Origin: Bacteroidia bacterium
GTDB taxonomy: Bacteria; Bacteroidota; Bacteroidia; Flavobacteriales; Flavobacteriaceae
DNA: 64,000 nt
Direction of reading: 5' to 3'
Assembly: GCA_030427865.1 (NCBI GenBank)
Contig: JAUICK010000015.1
Location: 1-64,000, forward strand
Under the pieces are notes generated by a model that was not told the DNA's origin, did not search any database, and saw only the letters and a program-made list of their open reading frames with translations. The position numbers and the translations under genes are program-made. Shown piece after piece: positions 26,663-35,288 of the stretch. Numbering within the stretch: position 1 is the stretch's first letter; the number at the start of each line of letters is the position of its first letter.

Positions 26663-26744
26663 TACAGGCGGAGAGACTCGAACTCTCACACCTTGCGGCA
26701 CTAGATCCTAAGTCTAGCGTGTCTACCAATTCCACCACGCCTGC
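26663..26744 (-). tRNA. tRNA-Leu (anticodon TAG)
   Basis: An 82-base class II tRNA on the minus strand: acceptor GCAGGCG, a long variable arm (TGCCGCAAGGTGT), anticodon stem CTAGA/TCTAG with loop CTTAGGA (anticodon TAG) and T-arm GAGAG/CTCTC around TTCGAGT. The first pair is G1-U72. CCA is not encoded. It has its own promoter and terminator. Confidence 0.93.
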
Positions 26745-26767
26745 ATCTTTCCAACGAATTTGGGATG

Positions 26768-26796
26768 CAAATATAAACAATACTTAGAAACTGCAA
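26768..26796 (-). promoter_or_regulatory. promoter of tRNA-Leu
   Basis: On the minus strand TTG (26796-26794), an 18-base spacer and TATATTTG (26775-26768) form a consensus Bacteroidetes promoter. The ten bases TATATTTGCA are identical to those in the tRNA-Lys promoter. Confidence 0.8.
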
Positions 26797-26848
26797 AGTA
26801 GTTCATTATTATTTTTCTATTTTTGATAGACAAATAAAACACTTCAAA

Positions 26849-28243
26849 ATGAATACGATAAAAACCTATATAAAAAACAATAAAGAACGATTTTTAAATG
26901 AGTTAATAGACTTATTAAAAATACCATCTATAAGTGCAGATTCTGCTTACAAAAAAGAGGTTTTAAATACGGCTGATTTTGTTTTAAAAAGCTTAAAAAA
27001 TGCTGGCTGTGAAAAAGTTGAGTTGTGTGAAACTCCTGGATATCCTATTATTTACGGAGAAAAAATTATCGATAAAAGTTTACCAACAGTTTTGGTTTAT
27101 GGACATTATGATGTACAACCTGCAGACCCCATAGATCTTTGGACTTCTCCTCCTTTTGAACCTGTCATTAAAGAAACAGCAATTCATCCAGAAGGAGCTA
27201 TTTTTGCAAGAGGTGCTTGTGATGATAAAGGGCAAATGTACATGCATGTTAAAGCTTTAGAGTATATGACTTCTACAGGAAATTTACCTTGTAATGTAAA
27301 ATTTATGATAGAAGGTGAAGAAGAGGTTGGCTCTGAAAGTTTAGCTTGGTTTGTACCAAGAAATACAGAAAAATTAGCCAATGATGTAATTCTAATTTCA
27401 GACACAGGAATGATTGCAAACAATATTCCTTCAATCACAACAGGTTTACGTGGTTTGAGTTACGTAGAAGTTGAAGTAACTGGCCCAAATAGAGATTTAC
27501 ATTCTGGTTTGTATGGTGGTGCTGTTGCAAATCCTATTAACATTTTAACCAAAATGATTGCTTCTTTACATGATGAAAATAACCATATTACTATTCCTAA
27601 TTTTTATGATAATGTAGAGGAATTATCTGTAGATGAAAGAGCAGAAATGGCAAAAGCTCCTTTTTCTTTAGAGAACTATAAAAAAGCATTAGATATTGAT
27701 GCTGTTTATGGAGAAAAAGGATATTCTACTAACGAGCGAAATTCTATAAGACCTACATTAGATGTAAACGGAATTTGGGGTGGCTATACAGGCGAAGGCG
27801 CAAAAACTGTAATTGCAAGCAAAGCTTATGCTAAAATTTCGATGCGTTTAGTTCCAAATCAAGATTGGAAAGAAATTACAGCACTATTTAAAAATCATTT
27901 TGAAAGTATTGCTCCAAAATCTGTAAAAGTTGTGGTAAAACCACATCATGGAGGACAAGGTTATGTAACTCCTATTGATAATATTGCCTATAAAGCAGCA
28001 AGTAAAGCCTATGAAACTACGTTTGGTAAAACACCAATTCCGCAAAGAAGTGGAGGTAGTATTCCTATTGTTGCTTTGTTTGAACAAGAATTAAAAAGTA
28101 AAACCATTTTAATGGGTTTTGGTTTAAATTCTGATGCTATTCATTCACCAAACGAACATTTTGGGGTTTGGAATTACTTAAAAGGTATTGAAACCATTCC
28201 ATATTTTTATCAATATTTTACTGAAATGTCATCAGAAAAATAG
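26849..28243 (+). CDS. M20-family dipeptidase
   Basis: A 464-residue zinc peptidase of the M20 (carnosinase/PepV-like) family, cytosolic as no signal peptide is seen. Metal-site motifs: VYGHYDVQPAD (His and catalytic Asp), GACDDKGQMY (bridging Asp), MIEGEEEVGS (general base Glu and metal Glu), ISDTGM and near the C terminus the His in AIHSPNEHF. The dimerisation domain lies between about residues 210 and 370. It is followed after 3 bp by a membrane protein gene. Dipeptide specificity unknown. Confidence 0.93.
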   Translation: MNTIKTYIKNNKERFLNELIDLLKIPSISADSAYKKEVLNTADFVLKSLKNAGCEKVELCETPGYPIIYGEKIIDKSLPTVLVYGHYDVQPADPIDLWTSPPFEPVIKETAIHPEGAIFARGACDDKGQMYMHVKALEYMTSTGNLPCNVKFMIEGEEEVGSESLAWFVPRNTEKLANDVILISDTGMIANNIPSITTGLRGLSYVEVEVTGPNRDLHSGLYGGAVANPINILTKMIASLHDENNHITIPNFYDNVEELSVDERAEMAKAPFSLENYKKALDIDAVYGEKGYSTNERNSIRPTLDVNGIWGGYTGEGAKTVIASKAYAKISMRLVPNQDWKEITALFKNHFESIAPKSVKVVVKPHHGGQGYVTPIDNIAYKAASKAYETTFGKTPIPQRSGGSIPIVALFEQELKSKTILMGFGLNSDAIHSPNEHFGVWNYLKGIETIPYFYQYFTEMSSEK

Positions 28244-28246
28244 AAA

Positions 28247-29485
28247 ATGATTTTTACCAGAGAATTTAAAGATATTTGGAATAATTACGAAAAAATTACT
28301 TTTCGATTCTTATTTGTATATTTTATATGTTACGTTTTATCAATATTTACTGGAGGTTTATGGGAACCTATCATTAATTGGTTAGGTACTACAATTTTTA
28401 ATATTGAGTATGAATTCTCATCAAACGGAAGAGGAAGTGGAGATACTACTTATGCTTATTTAATGCTTTTTCTATTCTTCTGTTTTTCATTACTAAGTTG
28501 TTTAGTTTGGTCTTTATTAGGCCGAAAAAGAAAATCTTATAACCAACTGCAATATGGTTTTTTAGTTGGATTACGATTTATTCTCATCTTTTTTATGTTT
28601 ACCTATGGATTGGTAAAAATTTTTCATCTACAAATGCCTGCATTATCTAATTCAGATTTAATTCAGACATTAGGAAATAAATCTCCAATGGGATTAGCTT
28701 GGACCTTTATGGGGTTTTCAAAAACATATAGTGCTTTTGTTGGTTTAGCAGAAGTTACAGCTGGGGTTTTACTAATATCAAGAAGAACTCAAACTTTTGG
28801 AGCGATTGCAACTGTTGTTATGATGCTAAATGTTTTTATGATGAATTTGTGTTTTGATATTCCTGTAAAAATATTTTCATTTCATCTAATGCTAATGGGA
28901 GTTTTAATTCTAATGGCAGATTTTAAACGATTATTTGGGGTCTTAATTGTAAATAAAAATATTGGGTCTTACACTATTTATCCTCAGCAAAGCAAAGAAG
29001 ATAGAAAAATAATTTTGATTGCTAAATGTGTATTATTTGTTATTATTACTACTCTATTTATTCTTACCAGCTACCCAAGATATAAAATCAGGTATGTAAA
29101 CCCAAAAGCTCCGCTTTATGGAATCTGGAAAGTTACAAAGTTTCAAAAAAACAATCTTAATCATTTTTCTAAATTAAGTTTAAACAAAAAGTGGGTTTAT
29201 GTTGCTATCGATCAAAAAAAATACGCTAGTATTAAAACTTTTGATGACAAATTAATTCCTTATAAATTTGAAATAGATACGATTAATCATTCGATTATTT
29301 TTGGTACGTTTAAGGCTAAAAAATTAGATACTTTAACTTATAAAAAAGTTGATTCTTTACTTTTAATCTCAGGAATAATACAAAAAGACACTTTAAAAAT
29401 TGAATTAAAGCAAAAATCATCTGAAGACTTTTTACTAAGGTCAAGAGGTTTTCATTGGTTAAATGAATATCCTCTAAACAGGTAG
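28247..29485 (+). CDS. membrane protein with DoxX-like region, unknown function
   Basis: A 412-residue protein with about seven hydrophobic segments in residues 15-280 and a soluble C-terminal part (about 285-412). The middle region, including FMFTYGLVKIF, LAWTFMGFSKTYSAFVGLAEVTAGVLL and MNLCFD, resembles the DoxX/DoxD fold. The C-terminal part starts after a last segment near YPRYKIRY and is beta-rich, as in a small lipocalin-like domain. It lies 3 bp after the M20 dipeptidase gene. I do not know its function. Confidence 0.7.
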   Translation: MIFTREFKDIWNNYEKITFRFLFVYFICYVLSIFTGGLWEPIINWLGTTIFNIEYEFSSNGRGSGDTTYAYLMLFLFFCFSLLSCLVWSLLGRKRKSYNQLQYGFLVGLRFILIFFMFTYGLVKIFHLQMPALSNSDLIQTLGNKSPMGLAWTFMGFSKTYSAFVGLAEVTAGVLLISRRTQTFGAIATVVMMLNVFMMNLCFDIPVKIFSFHLMLMGVLILMADFKRLFGVLIVNKNIGSYTIYPQQSKEDRKIILIAKCVLFVIITTLFILTSYPRYKIRYVNPKAPLYGIWKVTKFQKNNLNHFSKLSLNKKWVYVAIDQKKYASIKTFDDKLIPYKFEIDTINHSIIFGTFKAKKLDTLTYKKVDSLLLISGIIQKDTLKIELKQKSSEDFLLRSRGFHWLNEYPLNR

Positions 29486-30112
29486 TTACTTTAAAATATA
29501 AGCTTTCTTAATAAAATCTATTTCTGGATATTTTCTTTTAATAAAACTATTTCCGTATTTAGTAATTGAGTCTTGACGAAAACCTAATTTATCTCCATAT
29601 TTATCATAGAACTTTAACACATTTTCAAAACCATTAGTCACTTTTGCAATCACTGGAAAACCTTTAACTCCTCCATAACTCAAAGTATCTAACCTATGGT
29701 TCTCTTTTAAATTGATAAAAATTTGGGTTGTTCTTGTTCTCTTTCCTCCTCTTGCAAATGCAATAGACATAGAATCGTTTTTAGCTATTACTGGTTCATC
29801 ATCAATTGTAAAATTATTCCAAGCTTTATTAATTATAGAATCTTTGTGTATACCAAACTGAGCAACAAAATTAGGTACAACCCTAAAAATAGGCATATCT
29901 GTATAGTAATTGTGTTTAATTAAAGCATACAATCTGTCTACACCTTTTGGAGACCAACTTCTTTTTGCATAAATATCGAAGTTTCCTTTTGTTGTTTCAA
30001 ATCTTGCTCTAAATTCTTCAGGGGCTTCTTTTTTTGTCCATTTTTCACTAAATATTTTTTTTGCGCAAGACATTACTAAGCAAAGTGATAAGAAGTAGAT
30101 TATTTTTTTCAT
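29486..30112 (-). CDS. cyclophilin-type peptidyl-prolyl isomerase, lipoprotein
   Basis: A 208-residue periplasmic folding factor. A lipoprotein signal (LVMSC, near residue 16) precedes a cyclophilin-like domain with FDIYAKRSWSPKGVDRLYALI, PIFRVVPNFVAQFGI (the Arg of the active site) and AFARGGKRTRTTQIFINL. It is divergent from the blaI gene across 110 bases that contain the BlaI operators, so it might be affected by the same repressor. Confidence 0.87.
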   Translation of the reverse strand: MKKIIYFLSLCLVMSCAKKIFSEKWTKKEAPEEFRARFETTKGNFDIYAKRSWSPKGVDRLYALIKHNYYTDMPIFRVVPNFVAQFGIHKDSIINKAWNNFTIDDEPVIAKNDSMSIAFARGGKRTRTTQIFINLKENHRLDTLSYGGVKGFPVIAKVTNGFENVLKFYDKYGDKLGFRQDSITKYGNSFIKRKYPEIDFIKKAYILK

Positions 30113-30161
30113 AAATGCGATATATAATTACGAAGATAACAAAGATGAAATAAATTTTAAC

Positions 30162-30203
30162 TCTACATTTGTAGAATTAAAATTTTTATTCTATATTTGT
30201 AGA
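30162..30203 (+). promoter_or_regulatory. two BlaI-type operators overlapping the blaI promoter
   Basis: TCTACATTTGTAGA at 30162-30175 contains the classical BlaI/MecI core TACAnnTGTA. TCTATATTTGTAGA at 30190-30203 differs by one base, 28 bases downstream. The TTG of the first operator (30169-30171) and the TATATTTG of the second (30192-30199) are 20 bases apart, so they form a correct Bacteroidetes promoter that bound repressor would cover. Confidence 0.75.
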
Positions 30204-30222
30204 GTAAAAAATTAAATTAATT

Positions 30223-30594
30223 ATGCAATTATCTAAAACAGAAGAGCAATTAATGCAATATTTATGGAAACGTAAAAAAGCATTTTTAAAAGATTTGTTA
30301 GAAGATTTCCCAGAGCCAAAACCTGCAACAACAACAGTTGCAACGCTTTTAAAAAGAATATCAGACAAAGGTTTTATTGATTATAAATTGTTTGGAAAAT
30401 CGAGAGAATATTTTCCATTAATTAAAAAAACAGATTATTTTTCAAATCATGTAAACGGATTAATCAAAAATTTCTTTAATGATTCTGCAAGTCAGTTTGC
30501 CTCTTTTTTTACGAAAGAAACCAACCTTTCTACCGAAGAATTAGAAGAATTGAAAAAAGTAATAGACAGTCAAATTAAAAAACAACAAAAATGA
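30223..30594 (+). CDS. BlaI/MecI/CopY-family transcriptional repressor
   Basis: A 123-residue winged-helix repressor: an N-terminal DNA-binding domain (about residues 1-75, with LSKTEEQLMQYLW and TTVATLLKRISDKGFI) and a C-terminal dimerisation helix. In this family a partner M56 sensor protease triggers removal of the repressor, and the partner gene here overlaps by 4 bases (ATGA). Two operators lie directly upstream, pointing to autoregulation. A beta-lactam role is not implied, as no beta-lactamase is present. Confidence 0.93.
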   Translation: MQLSKTEEQLMQYLWKRKKAFLKDLLEDFPEPKPATTTVATLLKRISDKGFIDYKLFGKSREYFPLIKKTDYFSNHVNGLIKNFFNDSASQFASFFTKETNLSTEELEELKKVIDSQIKKQQK

Positions 30595-32816
30595 TATTAT
30601 ACCTTTTAAAATCTATGGGTTGTTTGGCTTTACTGCTTTTCTTTTATCATTTGATTTTAGAAAAAGAAAAAATGCATAATTTTAATCGTTTCTATTTATT
30701 AGGTAGTATTGTATTTTCATTTTTAATTCCTTTATTCACCATTACTATTGATAAAGTAATGGAAGACTCAATAGTTCTAAATCAGTCTTTTAAAAATCAA
30801 ACTATTTTAGAAAATACAACTCCAATTCTACTAAAAGAAACTTTTGATTACAATTTATTATTTATTGGATTTTACATTTTAATTTCTTTTGTTTTTTTGA
30901 TTCGATTTGGAAGAAATCTATTTAAAATCATCAAAAAAATTAAACAAAACAAACTTATAAATTATAAAAATGCAGTATTAGTTTTAGTTGATGATAAAAT
31001 CCTTCCACACACATTTTGGAACTTTATTTTCATCAATAAATATGATTACTACACGCATAAAATTGAAGAAGAATTATTTACTCACGAACTTACACATGTA
31101 ACACAAAAACATACTTTAGATGTATTAATTATTGAATTTTTACAGGCTATTTTTTGGATAAATCCGCTGTTTATTTTTTTAAAAAAAGCCATTCAACTAA
31201 ATCATGAATTTTTAGCAGATGAATCTGTTATACATCAACATAAAAACACATTCCAATATCAGTATTTGTTACTAAACAAAGCTGCTTGGAATAACGAATA
31301 TTACTTGGCCAGTAATTTGAATTATTCACTTACAAAAAAACGATTAGAAATGATGACAACACAAAGTTCCATAACCAAAATATGGTTAAAAAAACTGGCG
31401 ATAATTCCGGTTTTAATAGGATTTATATTCCTCTTTGCAGAAAGAGTTGAAGCACAAAAAGTAATGGAAACAATTACTGAACAAGTAAACTCTTTAAACA
31501 AAAAAAGTAATAATTTAACTGATAATGAAATTTATAAAGAATATTTTTTTAGAAATGGAAGTATTACTTTTAAAGATAAGAATGGTAAAGAAATAAGAAA
31601 AAAATACTCTGAATTAACTAAGGAAGAAAAGAAAAAAGTAGTTCCTCCTCCGCCATTAAAATCAAATAAGAAAGTACCTACTCAAAAATTGATAAGAAAT
31701 TTAAAAGACAGCTCAAAATATACCATTTGGATTGATGGAAAAGTGGTTAAAAATGATATTTTAGCTAATTATAAAAATACAGATTTTTCTAACTATTTGG
31801 TAAGTTCTGTGCATAATAATGCTAAAAGCAAACGTTTTCCTCAAAAATATCAAGCCAGTTTAGAAACTACAAAATATTTTGAAATTCAAAATAAAAAAAG
31901 AGCTAAAGCTTTTGAAAATTATAAAAAAGAATATACTTTAAAAGAAAAAGCAACCACATCTAGAGGTAAAAGTATTAAAACTGGTTTCAAAATCATAAAA
32001 GGCAATAGATATTATTTTGTTACTGTTAAGAATAATACAAAATACTATAACAAAGATGGAAAATTAGCAGATAATTCTGGCAAAATACTTTCCAATAAAA
32101 AAGCAAAAGCAAGTAGCATTATTCCAGATAATTATATAACTAAAACCTATTTTCAAGGAAAAGTTTTTTGCAAATTTACTGATGACAAACCTTATACAAG
32201 AAGTAAAAACTCATTAAAAGAAATAAAGAATTTTTATAATGTAGATAAATTTAATAGACTAAACAAGTATTATGAAAAATTAAGAAATGAAAAACCTCAT
32301 TATATCAAAAGCTTAAAAAAAAGAAAAAATGAAATGGATAAAGAATTTTCTTTGCTAAGCTCTTTATATTCTAAACTTTCTGTAGAAGATAAAAAGAAAG
32401 TAAAAAGACCTACCTACCCTTATTATCCTTATTTAAGATTGATGAAAAACAACAAAGTTTTTTATAAATTAAAATCAGAATTAACAGAAGAAGATACGTT
32501 ACTTATTCCACCTCCACCACCACCTCCAAATGCTTCCAAAGAGGAAATTGGTAAAGCAAAAAAAGCATATAAAGAGTGGAAAAAGCGAACAGGAAATGAT
32601 TATATAATTCCACCACCTCCTCCTCCAAGAAACCATCTAAACCAAGTAATTGAAATGGCAAAAAAAGGAGCAAAGTTTTATTACGAAGGTAAACCCATAA
32701 ATTCTGACAAAGCAATAACGCTTTTAAAAAAGAATAAGAAATTAAATATACATTCAGAAAGCACAAACTACAGCAATTACAAAGTTTGGATTTCTAAAAC
32801 TCCAATTAAAAACTAA
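30591..32816 (+). CDS. M56-family sensor metalloprotease (BlaR1-like) with proline-rich tail
   Basis: A 741-residue membrane protease. Several membrane segments (about residues 1-20, 35-52, 88-106, 262-282) surround the cytosolic zinc site HELTH at 165-169, as in BlaR1. The penicillin-binding sensor of BlaR1 is absent. Instead the region after residue 290 is a long Lys-rich extracytoplasmic part with proline runs (VVPPPPL, LIPPPPPPPN, IIPPPPPPRN) that each follow an acidic stretch such as LTKEEKKK. What it senses is unknown. It partners with the BlaI gene. Confidence 0.88.
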   Translation: MILYLLKSMGCLALLLFFYHLILEKEKMHNFNRFYLLGSIVFSFLIPLFTITIDKVMEDSIVLNQSFKNQTILENTTPILLKETFDYNLLFIGFYILISFVFLIRFGRNLFKIIKKIKQNKLINYKNAVLVLVDDKILPHTFWNFIFINKYDYYTHKIEEELFTHELTHVTQKHTLDVLIIEFLQAIFWINPLFIFLKKAIQLNHEFLADESVIHQHKNTFQYQYLLLNKAAWNNEYYLASNLNYSLTKKRLEMMTTQSSITKIWLKKLAIIPVLIGFIFLFAERVEAQKVMETITEQVNSLNKKSNNLTDNEIYKEYFFRNGSITFKDKNGKEIRKKYSELTKEEKKKVVPPPPLKSNKKVPTQKLIRNLKDSSKYTIWIDGKVVKNDILANYKNTDFSNYLVSSVHNNAKSKRFPQKYQASLETTKYFEIQNKKRAKAFENYKKEYTLKEKATTSRGKSIKTGFKIIKGNRYYFVTVKNNTKYYNKDGKLADNSGKILSNKKAKASSIIPDNYITKTYFQGKVFCKFTDDKPYTRSKNSLKEIKNFYNVDKFNRLNKYYEKLRNEKPHYIKSLKKRKNEMDKEFSLLSSLYSKLSVEDKKKVKRPTYPYYPYLRLMKNNKVFYKLKSELTEEDTLLIPPPPPPPNASKEEIGKAKKAYKEWKKRTGNDYIIPPPPPPRNHLNQVIEMAKKGAKFYYEGKPINSDKAITLLKKNKKLNIHSESTNYSNYKVWISKTPIKN

Positions 32817-32823
32817 AATTTTT

Positions 32824-32850
32824 AAAACCTCGAAAAATCGAGGTTTTTTT
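32824..32850 (+). terminator. rho-independent terminator of the blaI-M56 operon
   Basis: An 8-bp stem (AAACCTCG / CGAGGTTT) with a 6-base loop is followed by more T residues, just after the M56 stop codon. Confidence 0.8.
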
Positions 32851-32903
32851 ATGTAACAAATTCAATTTAAATACGTTGTATTGTTATACTTAAATAATAA
32901 ACT

Positions 32904-34004
32904 GTGCTTAAAAAATTCTTTCTAACATGTTCTGGGGTTGATAAAAATATTATAGGAAACTGTTCTGATGGCGAACAAAATAAGTATGTAGGTATTGGTG
33001 CTACTGTGTTTTTTACAGCTGTTATGGCAACCATAGCTGGTAGTTATGCACTTTTTACAGTTTTCGATAATTTATATGCTGCTATTTTCTTCGGAATTAT
33101 TTGGGGACTACTCATCTTTAATTTAGACAGATTTATTGTTTCTACCATTAAAAAATCGGATTCTAAATGGAAAGAAATTTTGCAAGCTTCTCCAAGAATT
33201 TTGTTGGCAGTAATTATTGCTATTGTAATTTCTAAACCTTTAGAATTAAAATTGTTTGAGAAAGAAATCAATCAGATTTTGTTAACAGAAAAGAATCAAA
33301 TGACTTTGGATAACAAAACACAAATTGCACAACAATTTACTCCTGAAATTGCAAATATTAATGATGAAATCAACAAATTAAAACAAGAAATTACCACAAA
33401 AGAAACAGAAACAAATACTTTATATGAAACCTATATTGCTGAAGCTGAAGGTAGAAAAGGAACAAAAATCTTAGGTAAAGGACCGGTTTATAAAGAAAAA
33501 AGAGAAAAACACGATGCTGCTTTAGCTGAATTGAATCAACTGAAAAAAGACAATGCAGCAAAAATACAAGCCAAAGAACTTGCCATTTCAGATTTACAAA
33601 AGAATCAAAAGTTAACAGAAACAAAAACGCAACCTATCATCTCAAATTTTGATGGTTTAATGGCAAGAATAAATGCATTGGGTAAATTACCTTGGTTACC
33701 ATCATTCTTTATCTTTTTGTTGTTTTTGGCTATTGAAACATCACCCATTTTTGCAAAACTGATTGCTCCAAAAGGCGAATATGATTTTAAATTAGAAGAA
33801 GAAGAAACCGCTATAAAAACTTGGGTTAAACAACAAGTTCATCAAAGAGAAGAAATGTTAAAAGCAGATATTATTGTTAACGGAAAAGTATACAAAACTA
33901 TTTCTGAAGAAGAAGAATTGTATACTTACAAGCAAAAAATAGCTCGCGATTTAATGAAATTACAAGCAGATTCGTTTTACAAGAAGCAACAAAAAATGCT
34001 TTAA
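32904..34004 (+). CDS. DUF4407 membrane protein with coiled coil
   Basis: A 366-residue DUF4407 protein. The start is GTG at 32904, which gives the family N terminus MLKKFFLTCSGVDK. Three or four hydrophobic segments follow (about residues 30-52, 56-75, 92-112 and near 268), with an extended polar coiled-coil region between about 118 and 245 (NDEINKLKQEITTKETET and similar). The conserved LIFNLDRFIV motif sits after the second segment. Function unknown; a mechanical or envelope role is only a guess. Confidence 0.82.
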   Translation: MLKKFFLTCSGVDKNIIGNCSDGEQNKYVGIGATVFFTAVMATIAGSYALFTVFDNLYAAIFFGIIWGLLIFNLDRFIVSTIKKSDSKWKEILQASPRILLAVIIAIVISKPLELKLFEKEINQILLTEKNQMTLDNKTQIAQQFTPEIANINDEINKLKQEITTKETETNTLYETYIAEAEGRKGTKILGKGPVYKEKREKHDAALAELNQLKKDNAAKIQAKELAISDLQKNQKLTETKTQPIISNFDGLMARINALGKLPWLPSFFIFLLFLAIETSPIFAKLIAPKGEYDFKLEEEETAIKTWVKQQVHQREEMLKADIIVNGKVYKTISEEEELYTYKQKIARDLMKLQADSFYKKQQKML

Positions 34005-34029
34005 CATCTTAAATAATTTGAGTTTGTAT

Positions 34030-34118
34030 ATCATTCTGAACTAAGGATGGGGAAGAATCTTAAAAACAAAAAAAATGATATTTCTCAATCGTTTAAAATT
34101 GCTTATTTCGAAACGACA
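34030..34118. repeat. composite intergenic repeat, ATTTCTC...TTTCGAAA type (copy A)
   Basis: Two adjoining units lie between convergent genes: 34030-34060 with CATTCTGAACT and GAAGAATCT, and 34078-34118 with ATTTCTCAATCG, 13 bases, then ATTTCGAAACGA. The second unit matches the repeat at 59815-59855 in both blocks. Similar short units are, from memory, common between genes of Flavobacteriaceae. Confidence 0.55.
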
Positions 34119-34128
34119 GACTGAAATA

Positions 34129-34725
34129 CTACTCTTTCTCTGCCATTTTTTTAACGTAATCTGTAATAATTACAATTTGAGTGGAACCAACTTTGCCTTC
34201 TATATATCTGGCATTTTCGTGGTCTAAAGAAATTCTACGAACCGCAGTTCCTTGTTTTGCTACCATACTTGAGCCCTTCACTTTTAAATCTTTAATCAAA
34301 ACCACAGAATCTCCAGCTTGTAAAATGGCACCATTTGCATCTCTGTGAATAATCTTTTCGCTTTCGTCTAAATGATCGCCAGATTCTTTTGCAAAACGCA
34401 AATCTTCATCTTCTAAATAGAACATATCCAACAAGTCTTGTGGCCAACCTTCTTTTCTTAAGCGAGATAACATTCTCCAAGCAACCACTTTTACTGCTCT
34501 AAACTCACTCCACATCGCATCGTTTAAACAACGCCAGTGATTTGCATCTGTTGCAGATGGGTTTTCAATTTGAGTTACACAAGTTTCGCAAGCCAATAAA
34601 CTACCATCTACTCCACCTCCACCTGTTAGTTTTGGTTTTACTTCGTAAATTGTTAGGTTATTTGTAGATGCACATAATTCACATTGATTTCCGCTTCTGT
34701 TTTCTAAATCTTGTTGTAAACTCAT
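34129..34725 (-). CDS. PhnA-domain protein (YjdM-like) with zinc ribbon
   Basis: A 198-residue protein with an N-terminal zinc ribbon (CELC at about residue 15 and CETC at about 50) and a C-terminal PhnA/YjdM domain (DANGAILQAGDSVVLIKDLKVKG region). These proteins are annotated as alkylphosphonate utilisation operon protein PhnA, but they do not themselves degrade phosphonates. I chose the ATG at 34725 (MSLQQDLENRSGNQCELC); a TTG nine codons upstream is less like the family. Convergent with the DUF4407 gene. Confidence 0.85.
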   Translation of the reverse strand: MSLQQDLENRSGNQCELCASTNNLTIYEVKPKLTGGGGVDGSLLACETCVTQIENPSATDANHWRCLNDAMWSEFRAVKVVAWRMLSRLRKEGWPQDLLDMFYLEDEDLRFAKESGDHLDESEKIIHRDANGAILQAGDSVVLIKDLKVKGSSMVAKQGTAVRRISLDHENARYIEGKVGSTQIVIITDYVKKMAEKE

Positions 34726-34781
34726 TGTTTTTTTTAGATTGATTGTTGGCAAAAGTACATTTTTAAATCTATCTTTAACAG

Positions 34782-35288
34782 ATGTTTTTAGAAAGTAAAA
34801 GGCTTATTATTAGAGATATTCAAATTAGTGATGCTTCGTTTTATTTTGAGCTATTTAACGATCCAGATTGGATTCGTTTTATAAGTAATAAAAAACTAAA
34901 ATCTGTTGATGAAACTGCAACATATCTAAAGAAAATGAAAGTCGAAAATTCTAAATTAGGTGGTCTTGGTTTTTTTACAGTTGTCTTAAAAAGCACTCAA
35001 GAACTCATAGGAACTTCTACAGCTTTACAACGAGAATCTTTAAATTTTGTGGATGTTGGTTACGGTTTTTTACCTAAAGGAAGAGGAAAAGGTTACGCAA
35101 TTGAAGCAACAAAATTAATTATTGAATACGTTCAAAAAACCTTTAAACAAAAGAAAATATTAGCTTTTACAAAACCTGATAATGATAAATCTCAAAACCT
35201 ACTAAAAAAACTCGATTTTAAATTTATTGGTTATCAAGTTATTTTTGATAATGAAGAAGATGCTATTTTTGAATTTGAGTTTAGTTAA
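34782..35288 (+). CDS. GNAT N-acetyltransferase, RimJ/RimL type
   Basis: A 168-residue acetyltransferase. It opens with [30 protein letters not shown], the usual start of RimJ/RimL-like proteins. The acetyl-CoA site is in [20 protein letters not shown] (residues about 88-107), and [23 protein letters not shown] follows. The acceptor may be a ribosomal protein N terminus or a small molecule. It overlaps the convergent adenine deaminase gene by 8 bp. Confidence 0.88.
   Translation: MFLESKRLIIRDIQISDASFYFELFNDPDWIRFISNKKLKSVDETATYLKKMKVENSKLGGLGFFTVVLKSTQELIGTSTALQRESLNFVDVGYGFLPKGRGKGYAIEATKLIIEYVQKTFKQKKILAFTKPDNDKSQNLLKKLDFKFIGYQVIFDNEEDAIFEFEFS

Noticed and set aside
32503..32766. A Glu/Val/Leu-rich frame opposite the proline runs of the M56 gene
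   Set aside because: It is the reverse of CCA/CCT proline codons and has no independent support.
30223..32816. Beta-lactam resistance reading of the BlaI/M56 pair
   Set aside because: No beta-lactamase or penicillin-binding sensor domain is encoded; such pairs in Bacteroidetes have other, mostly unknown signals.
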